Below, piece by piece: positions 1-7,584 of a DNA stretch of 17,176 nucleotides. Under the pieces are notes generated by a model that ran no database searches, was not told where the DNA came from, and saw only the letters and a program-made list of their open reading frames with translations. The position numbers and the translations under genes are program-made. The stretch is from Paludibacteraceae bacterium (GTDB taxonomy: Bacteria > Bacteroidota > Bacteroidia > Bacteroidales > Paludibacteraceae): positions 1-17,176 of the forward strand of contig JAFYMM010000157.1 of NCBI GenBank assembly GCA_017550055.1. Reading direction: 5' to 3'. The stretch's first letter is position 1. Every line of letters begins with the position of its first letter.

Positions 1-1
1 A

Positions 2-301
2 TATTGGTTTTTTATCAATAGACTTCGCTCTTATTTCATCCCTATCATCACATTCTACGCCATAACGATATGCTGTAATTCACCAAACAAACATCTATTT
101 ACAAAACAATTGACAGTGTTTTTTGTATATTGTTTATTCGCTGTAAGCCTAAAAAATTTATATATTGGAAACGCTAACCTAAAAAGTGGTATAGCTGAAA
201 CTTCAACCATATTTCAACTATTAAACGACAGCAAAGAAAATATAAAAACAAGAAATCTAAAAAAAGCTCAGTTATTCTGGGACACAGAATACCAAAAATA
301 G
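2..301 (+). CDS. 3' end of a membrane protein of the polysaccharide operon (possibly EpsG/Wzy-like)
   Basis: An open frame enters from the left edge and ends at the TAG at 299-301, so about 99 C-terminal residues are visible and the start lies outside the window. The fragment begins with aromatic and hydrophobic stretches (YWFFINRLRSYFIPIITFYA, then LTVFFVYCLFAVSL), consistent with two membrane segments. A polar tail follows, ending in FWDTEYQK. A hydrophobic protein with a short hydrophilic tail, directly upstream (8 nt) of a run of glycosyltransferases, fits a polysaccharide polymerase of the EpsG/Wzy kind. That is inference from context and hydropathy; no diagnostic motif is visible. An internal TTG at 110 could be mistaken for a start, but the frame stays open upstream to the edge. 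Codon use is AT-rich, like the next three genes. Confidence 0.6.
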   Translation, partial: YWFFINRLRSYFIPIITFYAITICCNSPNKHLFTKQLTVFFVYCLFAVSLKNLYIGNANLKSGIAETSTIFQLLNDSKENIKTRNLKKAQLFWDTEYQK

Positions 302-309
302 ACAACCAA

Positions 310-1194
310 ATGAACGTATCAATAATATACGTAAATTATAACAGTAGTAATCTAATAATCAATTCAATAAATAGTGTGATTGAATTGACTAGTGATATAT
401 CGTACGAAATAATAGTTGTTGACAATGACTCTTCTAGCGAAGAAAAGAATAAATTAAAAACATATTGCAACTCAAACAATATCAAAGTAATAGAGTCTAA
501 CATAAATTTAGGCTTTGGCAAGGGTAATAATCTCGGCACTAAATACGCTAAAGGAGAGTATCTATTCTTTTTAAACCCTGATACTTACTTAATTAACAAC
601 GCAATAAACAAATTATACAACTTTGCTAAAGAACACAACATACTGACATGTGGAGCTAATTTATTCTCGGCAAATCTGAAACCAACACTATCGTACTGGA
701 TGTTGATGCCATCGATAATAGATGAATTATCAGCGTTTTTTTGCAACATACCACTGAAAATAAAATATCGCAACTCACACGAACACAATTTAACTACAAC
801 ACCTAAAGAAGTTGCCTTTATAACAGGAGCAGACCTGATGATACATAACGAACTTTTCAATAAATTAAATGGATTTGATGAAGATTTCTTTATGTACTTT
901 GAAGAAACAGATTTACAATATAGAATCAAACAATTAGGATATAAGATATACAACCTTCCTACTGCAAAAATAGTTCATCTTGAAAGCCAAACTTTATCAT
1001 CTCAAACTAAAAAGCTTAAACTATTTTTTACTTCGCGCAAAAAATTTTATATAAAAAATCACTCTAAAACACAATTCAAAATAGCAAATACAATACTCAA
1101 AACTAGCAGTTTAATACGAATTTGTGTATTTTATATATTACAAAAAAAAGAAAAAATTAACTATTGGAAAACAATATTAACTCAATGCTCATAA
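310..1194 (+). CDS. Family 2 glycosyltransferase (rhamnosyltransferase-like)
   Basis: A 294-residue GT-A fold glycosyltransferase that should add a sugar from a nucleotide-sugar donor to a lipid-linked glycan on the inner face of the cytoplasmic membrane. The N-terminus has the GT2 opening (VSIIYVNYNSS) and an acidic nucleotide-binding motif, VVDND, at residues 36-40. LGFGKGNN at 68-75 and NPDT at 89-92 (the DXD-type metal site) follow. Further on are GADLMI at 173-178 and the catalytic-region signature FDEDFFMYFEETDLQYR at 189-205, typical of the WbbL/rhamnosyltransferase branch. The basic C-terminal tail (FFTSRKKFYIKNHS) is common in this branch. The ATG at 310 is 8 nt after the upstream stop and has no Shine-Dalgarno sequence. 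The donor and linkage cannot be read from sequence. The gene is very rich in ATA and AAA codons, more AT-rich than genes after about 2940. Confidence 0.9.
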   Translation: MNVSIIYVNYNSSNLIINSINSVIELTSDISYEIIVVDNDSSSEEKNKLKTYCNSNNIKVIESNINLGFGKGNNLGTKYAKGEYLFFLNPDTYLINNAINKLYNFAKEHNILTCGANLFSANLKPTLSYWMLMPSIIDELSAFFCNIPLKIKYRNSHEHNLTTTPKEVAFITGADLMIHNELFNKLNGFDEDFFMYFEETDLQYRIKQLGYKIYNLPTAKIVHLESQTLSSQTKKLKLFFTSRKKFYIKNHSKTQFKIANTILKTSSLIRICVFYILQKKEKINYWKTILTQCS

Positions 1195-2207
1195 TCACAG
1201 GAACATATCCACCTCGCAAATGTGGCGTAGGAGATTACTGCCAAAATCTACTATCGACACAACAAGCTAAAGATTGGAATCTATATACAGATAACAATTG
1301 GAGTATCAGCACATTTTTTCAAAAAATAAAAAGCATAAGAAATACAAACTCTAAAATTATCAACATTCAATATCCAACTGTCGGTTATGGCAAAAGCCTT
1401 TTACCTCATATTTTAGCTATATACATTACTAAAATTCTTAAACGAAAACTAATCATAACACTACACGAATACTCTCAACTCGGTTGGAAAGGAAAATTAG
1501 CGGCATCTATATTTCTAAAATTTGGAGATAAAATTGTTTTCACTACCGAATTCGAACGTCAATATGCAATAAAAAAATACCCTAAATTAAAATATAATTC
1601 ATCTATCATCAAAATATACAGCAATATATTGACAAAAGAAAAACAACCCTCTTTCAATCAACGTGAGTATGATATGGGTTATTTTGGATATATTCGCCCC
1701 GAAAAAGGATTAGAAGATTATATAGAAACAGCAAAAAAAATACAAGAAACAAATCCAAATTTCAAAGCATACATTATGGGGCAAACCCAAGATGAATTTA
1801 GTTTTTACCACGAACCGTTACTTAAATCACTATCCAATAGCAACATAACATTATTACTCAACAAAAGCAATCAAGAAGTATCGGACATTTTATCTCAAAC
1901 TAAAACAGCATACCTACCATACCCAGATGGATTAACAGAACGCAGAGGTTCGTTTCTTGCGTCTTTATTACACCATTGCATTATTGTTACAACCAAAGGA
2001 AATTTTACAACTGACGCACAATTATCTACATTCAATTTCGTTAATAAAGAAAATGCTCATTCCAAAATTACCGAAATTCTTAATTATCCATCCCAAACAA
2101 TCAACGAGCAAATAGATAAAATTAACATATACATCTCCAATCAAATACCATCATCGTGGGATGATGTTGCTAAAGAATACCAAGCAATTATCAACACTTT
2201 ACAATGA
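1185..2207 (+). CDS. Family 4 glycosyltransferase (GT-B fold)
   Basis: A 340-residue GT-B type glycosyltransferase, probably a retaining GT4 enzyme acting on the same surface glycan. The N-terminus, MLIITGTYPPRKCGVGDY, is the glycine-rich first strand and loop seen in GT4 enzymes that act on lipid-linked acceptors. The motif IQYPTVGYGKSLLPH follows at 61-75. The C-terminal domain begins near residue 166 with YFGYIRPEKGLEDYIETA, the standard strand-loop-helix that opens the donor-binding half. LPYPDGLTERRGSFLASLLH at 244-263 replaces the usual EX7E region. I chose the ATG at 1185, a 10-nt overlap with the previous gene, over a TTG at 1164, because family homology begins at MLIITG. The gene ends in TGA overlapping the next ATG (ATGA). 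Donor and acceptor are unknown. Confidence 0.87.
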   Translation: MLIITGTYPPRKCGVGDYCQNLLSTQQAKDWNLYTDNNWSISTFFQKIKSIRNTNSKIINIQYPTVGYGKSLLPHILAIYITKILKRKLIITLHEYSQLGWKGKLAASIFLKFGDKIVFTTEFERQYAIKKYPKLKYNSSIIKIYSNILTKEKQPSFNQREYDMGYFGYIRPEKGLEDYIETAKKIQETNPNFKAYIMGQTQDEFSFYHEPLLKSLSNSNITLLLNKSNQEVSDILSQTKTAYLPYPDGLTERRGSFLASLLHHCIIVTTKGNFTTDAQLSTFNFVNKENAHSKITEILNYPSQTINEQIDKINIYISNQIPSSWDDVAKEYQAIINTLQ

Positions 2208-2938
2208 ATTCTATCTGCATAGCAACCTATAACGGAGAAAAATATATACACGAACAACTCTCATCTATATTATCACAAATAAATATAGATGACGAGGTTA
2301 TCATTTCTGACGACAACTCTACAGATAGAACTATAGAGATAATTAAATCAATAAATGACTCAAGAATAAAACTAATAAAAGGTCATTTCCGTAATTTTAC
2401 GTTCAACTTCGAAAATGCTATAAAACAAGCTAAAGGAGAATACATATTTTTAGCCGACCAAGATGATGTTTGGTTGCCAAACAAATATACTACCACACTT
2501 GACTCTTTGAAATACTACGATTTAATCTGCAGTGATGCAATTATAACTGACCAAAATTTAAATCCTATACACTCTTCTTTCTTCCAATACTACAATTCCG
2601 GTAGTGGAAAACTGAAAAATATAATTAAATGCACGTATTGCGGAGCTTGCATGGCTTTCAATAAAAAAATACTACAAGCTATACAACCATTTCCTAACAC
2701 TTCAATTTTTGGTCATGACCTATGGATTGGTCTAATAGCCGAATCAGTTGGTAAGGTTCACTTCCTAAACACACCACTTGTTCTATACCGCAGACACGAT
2801 AGTTCGTTAACAACAATATCAAACAATCTATTCACTCGAAGTAAAAGACCTCTATATACAAAAATAAAAAGTAGAATATCAATTATATACCATCTAATAA
2901 AATTCAATATAAAACACTATTTATGCAAGAAACTTTAG
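2204..2938 (+). CDS. Family 2 glycosyltransferase (DQDD type)
   Basis: A 244-residue GT2 enzyme. It starts with SICIATYNGEKYIHEQLSSI and has ISDDNSTD at 34-41 (nucleotide-binding acidic loop). DQDDVW at 85-90 is the metal-binding motif of the subgroup that includes several rhamnosyl- and galactosyltransferases of O-antigen clusters. CGACMAF (146-152), HDLWIG (171-176) and YRRHDSS (195-201) complete the catalytic and acceptor-side signatures. It is shorter than the 290-310 residues common for this group but looks complete. The ATG overlaps the preceding TGA by 4 nt, and the 3' end overlaps the next gene by 16 nt, so translation is probably coupled. AT-rich codon use continues to its end. The sugar transferred cannot be stated. 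Confidence 0.9.
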   Translation: MNSICIATYNGEKYIHEQLSSILSQINIDDEVIISDDNSTDRTIEIIKSINDSRIKLIKGHFRNFTFNFENAIKQAKGEYIFLADQDDVWLPNKYTTTLDSLKYYDLICSDAIITDQNLNPIHSSFFQYYNSGSGKLKNIIKCTYCGACMAFNKKILQAIQPFPNTSIFGHDLWIGLIAESVGKVHFLNTPLVLYRRHDSSLTTISNNLFTRSKRPLYTKIKSRISIIYHLIKFNIKHYLCKKL

Positions 2939-3681
2939 TATCTATAATCACACCTTTATATAATGGCGAAGCTTTTGTTGCCCAAACAATAGATAGTGTT
3001 CTATCTCAGACCTACACTAATTGGGAAATGATTATCATTAACGACGGCTCAAAGGACAATAGCGAAAACATTGTACGTAGTTATTGCGACACTGATTCCC
3101 GCATTAAATTGTTCAATCAAAAAAATGCAGGCTCTGCAGCAGCTCGAAATAATGGTATTCGTAGAGCACAAGGTCGTTATATCGCCCTACTTGATGCTGA
3201 TGATTTATGGGAACCTTTCTTTCTTGAATCTCAATTGGCTCTTATGCGCGAACACAATGCTCTTCTTGTTTATGGCGCACACAAACGCATTGATGCCAAC
3301 AACAATGAGTGCCTTACTCCATTTATTCCGCCCCAACGCATCACATATACAGACCTACTAAAAACTTGCTCTATCACATGTCTTACAGGTCTATACGATA
3401 CTAGTAAATATGGTAAAGTCTATCTCCACGAAGAATTTCGTTCTCTACGTGATGATTATATATATTGGCTCGAAATAATAAAGCAAACGGGAGAAGCTTG
3501 GGGCAATCAAAATATAATTGGCTCATACCGAATACTAGGCAATTCTGTGTCACGCAACAAAAAGAAAGTTATAAAACCTCAATTCCTAGTATATTACAAA
3601 GTTGAAAAACTCGGACTAATTCGCAGTTTTTTCTATCTAGCACATTGGGCTATCAACGGATTTCTTAAATATCGTAAATAA
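2923..3681 (+). CDS. Family 2 glycosyltransferase (WcaA-like)
   Basis: A 252-residue GT2 enzyme with a textbook N-terminal domain. It carries VSIITPLYNGE, then NDGSKDNS at 40-47, NAGSAAARNNGI at 68-79 (the conserved NxGxxxARNxG motif) and DADDLW at 91-96 (DXD metal site). RDDYIYWLEI later in the protein is the D(D/E)xxxW-like catalytic motif of the EpsE/WcaA type. The reading frame starts inside the previous gene (16-nt overlap) and its TAA shares one base with the glf ATG (TAATG), so it is embedded in the operon. Base composition changes here: codons such as CGC, GCC, GGC and ATC become more frequent than in the three upstream glycosyltransferases. Because it directly precedes glf it could be the galactofuranosyltransferase, but so could the GT2 after glf. 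Confidence 0.9.
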   Translation: MQETLVSIITPLYNGEAFVAQTIDSVLSQTYTNWEMIIINDGSKDNSENIVRSYCDTDSRIKLFNQKNAGSAAARNNGIRRAQGRYIALLDADDLWEPFFLESQLALMREHNALLVYGAHKRIDANNNECLTPFIPPQRITYTDLLKTCSITCLTGLYDTSKYGKVYLHEEFRSLRDDYIYWLEIIKQTGEAWGNQNIIGSYRILGNSVSRNKKKVIKPQFLVYYKVEKLGLIRSFFYLAHWAINGFLKYRK

Positions 3682-4784
3682 TGAAAAAAGAATACGACTA
3701 CCTCATCGTTGGAGCTGGACTTTATGGTGCAGTTTTCGCGTATCAAGCCACTCAAAATGGCAAAAAATGTCTTGTCGTTGACCGCCGTCCTCACATTGGT
3801 GGCAACCTATATTGTGAAAACATTGCAGGTATCAATGTTCATCAATATGGTCCACATATTTTCCACACTTCTGATATTGAAGTTTGGAATTTTGTCAATT
3901 CAATCGTACCTTTCAATCGTTTTACTAACGAACCTTTAGCCAATTACAAAGGCAAACTCTACAATTTACCATTCAATATGAATACTTTTCGCCAACTTTG
4001 GGGCATTACAGATCCAGAAGAGGCAAGAATCAAAATTGAAGAGCAACGCGAAGAATACGCAAAAATACAACCAAAAAATCTTGAGGAACAAGCTCTAAAA
4101 CTTGTAGGTCGTGATATATACGAAATTCTCGTCAAAGGATACACAGAAAAACAATGGGGTCGTAAAACTACCGAATTACCGTCTTTTATCATAAAGCGTC
4201 TACCCCTTCGCTTCACCTATAACAACAACTATTTCAACGACCCCTATCAAGGCATACCCCAAGGAGGTTACAACAAACTCATATTTCGCTTACTCAAAAA
4301 CTGCGAAGTACAACTAAACATAGATTACAACAAACAACGTAATGAACTCGATTCTCTTGCTCAAACTGTAGTCTACACTGGTATGCTTGACGAATATTTC
4401 GACTATTGCTATGGTGAACTAGAATATCGCAGTCTCAAATTCGAACACCAACTACTCGACACTGAAAATTATCAAGGTAATGCCGTTGTAAATTACACCG
4501 AAAAAGATGTTCCTTTCACGCGAATTATCGAGCACAAACATTTCGAATATGGCACTCAACCGCAAACCATTATAACTCGCGAATATCCTATAGCTTGGAA
4601 TCGCGACAAAGAAGCATACTACCCAATCAACGATACTCATAACAACGCTTTATATCTAAAATATAGAGCGTTAGCATCTCAAAAAAATAATTTCATTTTT
4701 GGTGGACGACTAGCCGAATACACATACTACGACATGGACAAAATAGTCCGTGCTGCTCTTGACAAAGCAAAAGAAGTATTATGA
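3681..4784 (+). CDS. glf: UDP-galactopyranose mutase
   Basis: A flavoenzyme that interconverts UDP-galactopyranose and UDP-galactofuranose, supplying the donor for galactofuranose in surface glycans. The 367 residues match the usual family length. The N-terminal Rossmann FAD site is clear: YLIVGAGLYGAVFA with GxGxxG at 11-16, acidic Asp34 at the end of strand two, then RPHIGGN at 36-42. HQYGPHIFHT at 54-63, YTEKQWGR near 151, and REYPIAW and YYPIND in the second half are characteristic of bacterial UGM. The C-terminal FIFGGRLAEYTYYDMD closes the FAD-binding region. The start ATG overlaps the preceding stop by one base, and the TGA overlaps the ATG of the next GT2. The presence of glf is the best clue to glycan composition in this operon. 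Confidence 0.97.
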   Translation: MKKEYDYLIVGAGLYGAVFAYQATQNGKKCLVVDRRPHIGGNLYCENIAGINVHQYGPHIFHTSDIEVWNFVNSIVPFNRFTNEPLANYKGKLYNLPFNMNTFRQLWGITDPEEARIKIEEQREEYAKIQPKNLEEQALKLVGRDIYEILVKGYTEKQWGRKTTELPSFIIKRLPLRFTYNNNYFNDPYQGIPQGGYNKLIFRLLKNCEVQLNIDYNKQRNELDSLAQTVVYTGMLDEYFDYCYGELEYRSLKFEHQLLDTENYQGNAVVNYTEKDVPFTRIIEHKHFEYGTQPQTIITREYPIAWNRDKEAYYPINDTHNNALYLKYRALASQKNNFIFGGRLAEYTYYDMDKIVRAALDKAKEVL

Positions 4785-5548
4785 TAAACGCTTCAATAGT
4801 TTTATACCACACACCTGCGCCCGAAGTACAAAAGATAGTTCGGTTGTTACGTTTGTGTCCTGAGGTTGATGAAATATGGCTCATCGACAATTCTGAAATT
4901 ATGACCGAAGCGTTTATGTTTCTTCCTGCTACATATATATTTAACAACAAAAATTTAGGCTACGGATGTGCTCACAATATAGCCCTCGAAAAATCTCTAA
5001 AAACTACTGCTAAATATCACCTCGTACTAAATTCTGACATTGAATTTACTCCCGATGTAATAACTAATTTAGTAAAATTTATGGATGCCAATCCCAACAT
5101 CGGGCACACAATGCCACTCGTGCGCTATCCAAATGGAGACATTCAATATTTAGCTAAACAGCTTCCTACCCCATTCGACCTTTTTGCACGCCGTTTTCTC
5201 CCAAAATCATGGACTAAAAGACGTACTGCTTATTTCGAAAATCACACTTTCTATCAACAACCAAATTATAAATCCCAACTACTCGAAGTGCCATATTTAT
5301 CTGGTTGTTTCATGTTCCTTCGCTGTGACGCACTACGCAAAGTAGGTCTATTCGATCCTCGATTTTTCATGTATCCCGAAGATATCGACCTCACACGTCG
5401 CATTCACAAACACTTCCGCACGGTGATGTATCCCGCTGTAGAAATCACCCACAACCACACACAAGGCTCATATCACTCATTTCGACTACTTTGGATTCAT
5501 ATCACCAACATGATTAAATATTTTATAAAATGGGGGTTAAAAAAATGA
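4781..5548 (+). CDS. Family 2 glycosyltransferase (rhamnosyl/galactofuranosyltransferase-like)
   Basis: A 255-residue GT2 enzyme. Visible signatures are the acidic motif WLIDNS at 33-38, NKNLGYGCAHN at 56-66, LNSDIE at 83-88 (metal site), SGCFM at 174-178 and FDPRFFMYPEDIDLTRRI at 191-208. The last is the strongest marker of the WbbL/rhamnosyltransferase branch. The N-terminus (MINASIVLYHTPAPEVQ) is also typical of that branch. It starts in the ATGA overlap with glf and ends in an ATGA overlap with the WbqC gene, so all three are coupled. Tight linkage to glf makes a galactofuranosyltransferase role possible, but rhamnosyltransferase annotation is equally common for this sequence type; the donor is undecided. 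Confidence 0.92.
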   Translation: MINASIVLYHTPAPEVQKIVRLLRLCPEVDEIWLIDNSEIMTEAFMFLPATYIFNNKNLGYGCAHNIALEKSLKTTAKYHLVLNSDIEFTPDVITNLVKFMDANPNIGHTMPLVRYPNGDIQYLAKQLPTPFDLFARRFLPKSWTKRRTAYFENHTFYQQPNYKSQLLEVPYLSGCFMFLRCDALRKVGLFDPRFFMYPEDIDLTRRIHKHFRTVMYPAVEITHNHTQGSYHSFRLLWIHITNMIKYFIKWGLKK

Positions 5549-6183
5549 AAACACTCAATTCTACTATTCTCCCTTTAACTTATCTCGGCAACATTTTCTA
5601 CTACGCCCATCTAATTCAAGGTGGATGCACAATCGACATACACTCAAACTACATAAAACAAACATACACCAATCGTTGCTCAATACTAACAACAAATGGA
5701 ATCCAAGATTTAACAATCCCAATTATAAAACCAAAAGAAAAAACACCCATCAAAGACATTCAAATCTCCACCCACGACAATTGGCAACAACTCCATTGGC
5801 GCACTATTCAATCAGCATACAATTCTACTCCTTTTTTCGAATATTTTTGCGACGACTACGCCCCTTTTTATCAAAAAAAATGGAGTTTCCTACTCGATTT
5901 CAACCTGGAAATCCAACAAAAAACCATTGAACTACTCAATATTTCAGAATTAGACTTCTATCTATCAGATACTTATGTAGAACATTCAAATTTTAATACA
6001 AAAGATTTACGAGAAGTGATAAATCCTAAAAAATTTAATGTAACTTTGTACAATAATTTAAACACACCATATTATCAAATTTTTGACCAAAAATTCGGAT
6101 TCACTCCAAACTTAAGCATCATTGACCTACTTTTCAATATGGGAAACGAAGCAAAACTATACCTAAAAACAATTACCAACTAA
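5545..6183 (+). CDS. WbqC-family protein
   Basis: A 212-residue protein of the WbqC family, often found in O-antigen clusters and in Bacteroidetes genomes; its biochemical role is not settled. Family-like features are the N-terminal strand ending in LTYLGNIFYYAHLIQGG, then YIKQTYTNRCSI and the strand LTIPI. The later segment HWRTIQSAYNSTPFFEYFCD with DYAPFY is the best conserved stretch of the family. I chose the ATG at 5545, which forms an ATGA overlap with the upstream TGA, over the in-frame ATG at 5530. The downstream start gives the family N-terminus and matches the overlaps elsewhere in this operon. Codon use is AT-rich again compared with glf. It is the last gene of the operon; no hairpin terminator separates it from ilvE, only 31 nt away. 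Confidence 0.85.
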   Translation: MKTLNSTILPLTYLGNIFYYAHLIQGGCTIDIHSNYIKQTYTNRCSILTTNGIQDLTIPIIKPKEKTPIKDIQISTHDNWQQLHWRTIQSAYNSTPFFEYFCDDYAPFYQKKWSFLLDFNLEIQQKTIELLNISELDFYLSDTYVEHSNFNTKDLREVINPKKFNVTLYNNLNTPYYQIFDQKFGFTPNLSIIDLLFNMGNEAKLYLKTITN

Positions 6184-6214
6184 CATTATATACTAATTAA
6201 AAAACTAAACAAAA

Positions 6215-7237
6215 ATGGCATAAAACATTGATTGGGGTAGCCTCGGATTTGGCTATGTACCTACTCCTTACAACGTTCGTTGTACTTACACAAACAAAGC
6301 ATGGGGCGAACTCCGCGTAAGCGACACTCCAGAAATCACACTTCACATCTCTTCTGCAGTTCTTCACTATGCACAAGAATGTTTCGAAGGTATGAAAGCT
6401 TTCCGTGGCGTAGACGGTAAAGTTCGTATCTTCCGCGTAGAAGATGGCGGTCGCCGTATGCAAGACTCTTGCCGCGGTATCCAAATGCCAGAACTCCCTC
6501 TCGAAAAATTCGTAGAAGCAGTTAAAAAAGTTGTTGAACTCAACGCTGATTTCATCCCACCTTACGGAACAGGTGCTTCTCTCTACATCCGTCCTGTATT
6601 ATTCGCTACAACTCCTCTCGTTGGTGTAAAACCAGCTGACGACTACGAATTCGTAGTATTCGTTACTCCAGTAGGTCCTTACTTCAAAGGCGGTTTCAAA
6701 TCTACTCCATTCATGCTCAGTCGTAAATACGACCGCGCTGCTCCTCTCGGAACAGGTAACATCAAAGTCGGTGGTAACTACGCAGCATCTATGACTGCTA
6801 CAGTAGAAAGTCACAACATGGGATACTCTAACGTATTCTACCTCGACCCAAAAGAAAAACGCTATATCGACGAATGTGGTGCAGCTAACTTCTTCGCTAT
6901 CCAAGGCAACACATACCTCACTCCACTTTCAAGCTCAATCCTCCCATCTATCACAAACCGCAGCTTGATCACTCTTGCTGAAGATATGGGTATGACAGTT
7001 GAACGCCGTCCTATCGCAGCAGACGAACTCGCTAACTTCGACGAATGCGGCGCTTGTGGTACAGCAGCAGTTATCTCTCCAGTAAGCAAAATCGTTGACA
7101 TCGAAAACGATATCACTTACACATTCGGTGATGGCAACCCAGGACCAAAATCAACAGAACTTTACAACCGTCTCCGCGCAATCCAACACGGTGAAGCAGA
7201 AGACAAATTCAACTGGTGTACAATCCTCGACATCTAA
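6215..7237 (+). CDS. ilvE: Branched-chain-amino-acid aminotransferase, with in-frame stop at codon 3
   Basis: A PLP fold-type IV transaminase for the last step of valine, leucine and isoleucine synthesis (and the first step of breakdown). Reading from the ATG at 6215 gives Met-Ala-stop (TAA 6221-6223), then NIDWGSLGFGYVPTPYNVR and on without interruption to the TAA at 7235-7237. With the stop read as an amino acid the protein is 340 residues, the normal family length. Lys184 in GTGNIKVGGNYAASM is the expected Schiff-base lysine. ECGAANFF, PLSSSILPSITNRSL and the CGACGTAAVISP region match the PLP and substrate loops. No ATG, GTG or TTG exists in frame between the stop and ATG 6392; starting there would remove about 59 residues, including conserved N-terminal sequence. 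CAA (Gln) to TAA is the simplest origin of the stop. Codon use is highly optimised. Confidence 0.85.
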
Positions 7238-7255
7238 TCACAACAAAACAACAAT

Positions 7256-7289
7256 AAAAAGGCATAGACATCAAATCTATGCCTTTTTT
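7256..7289 (+). terminator. Rho-independent terminator after ilvE
   Basis: A perfect stem GGCATAGA (7261-7268) / TCTATGCC (7276-7283) with a 7-nt loop, preceded by five A and followed by six T. The A/T flanks can extend the stem. It lies 19 nt after the ilvE stop and would end the transcript coming from the polysaccharide operon and ilvE. Confidence 0.93.
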
Positions 7290-7496
7290 ATTCCACTCAA
7301 CACATATTGTCAAAAGCACAATAACAAACACCACAAAAATACAATAACCCCACCAAAACCCAAATATAGGATACAGCATACTGCAAGCAACCCTCACCAT
7401 ACCTTCAAAATACTCGCAAAAATACAATAACTCCAACACAAAACACCCCAAAACCACACAACAAAAAAGATTTTGCACCATTTTTGCAAATTAAAT
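7290..7496. other. Non-coding spacer upstream of the gapA promoter
   Basis: About 200 nt that are very rich in A and C on the plus strand, with no convincing reading frame, RNA gene or hairpin. Open frames here on either strand have no recognisable protein features and read through low-complexity sequence. Two TTTTGCA-type words occur at the 3' side, just before the gapA promoter; I see no other structure. Confidence 0.5.
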
Positions 7497-7528
7497 ATTG
7501 AGTATATAAAATATTTTTTGTACCTTTG
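7497..7528 (+). promoter_or_regulatory. Bacteroidetes-type promoter of gapA
   Basis: The -7 element TACCTTTG at 7521-7528 matches TAnnTTTG exactly. An ATTG at 7497-7500 serves as the -33 element with a 20-nt spacer, the expected geometry for the primary sigma factor of this phylum. Transcription should start near 7535, leaving a leader of about 50 nt that is A-rich and has no Shine-Dalgarno sequence before the gapA ATG. Confidence 0.75.
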
Positions 7529-7584
7529 CACATTCAAAGTAAAAAACTCAGCCTATTCATTAACAATTTAAACAATAAACAATT

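Noticed and set aside
6392..7237. Short ilvE model starting at ATG 6392.
   Set aside because: It would drop about 59 residues that are clearly homologous in sequence upstream; the conserved reading frame extends to 6215 apart from the single TAA.
7209..7481. 90-codon open frame on the minus strand over the ilvE terminator and gapA upstream spacer.
   Set aside because: It reads the complement of low-complexity A/C-rich sequence, crosses a clear terminator and has no domain-like features.
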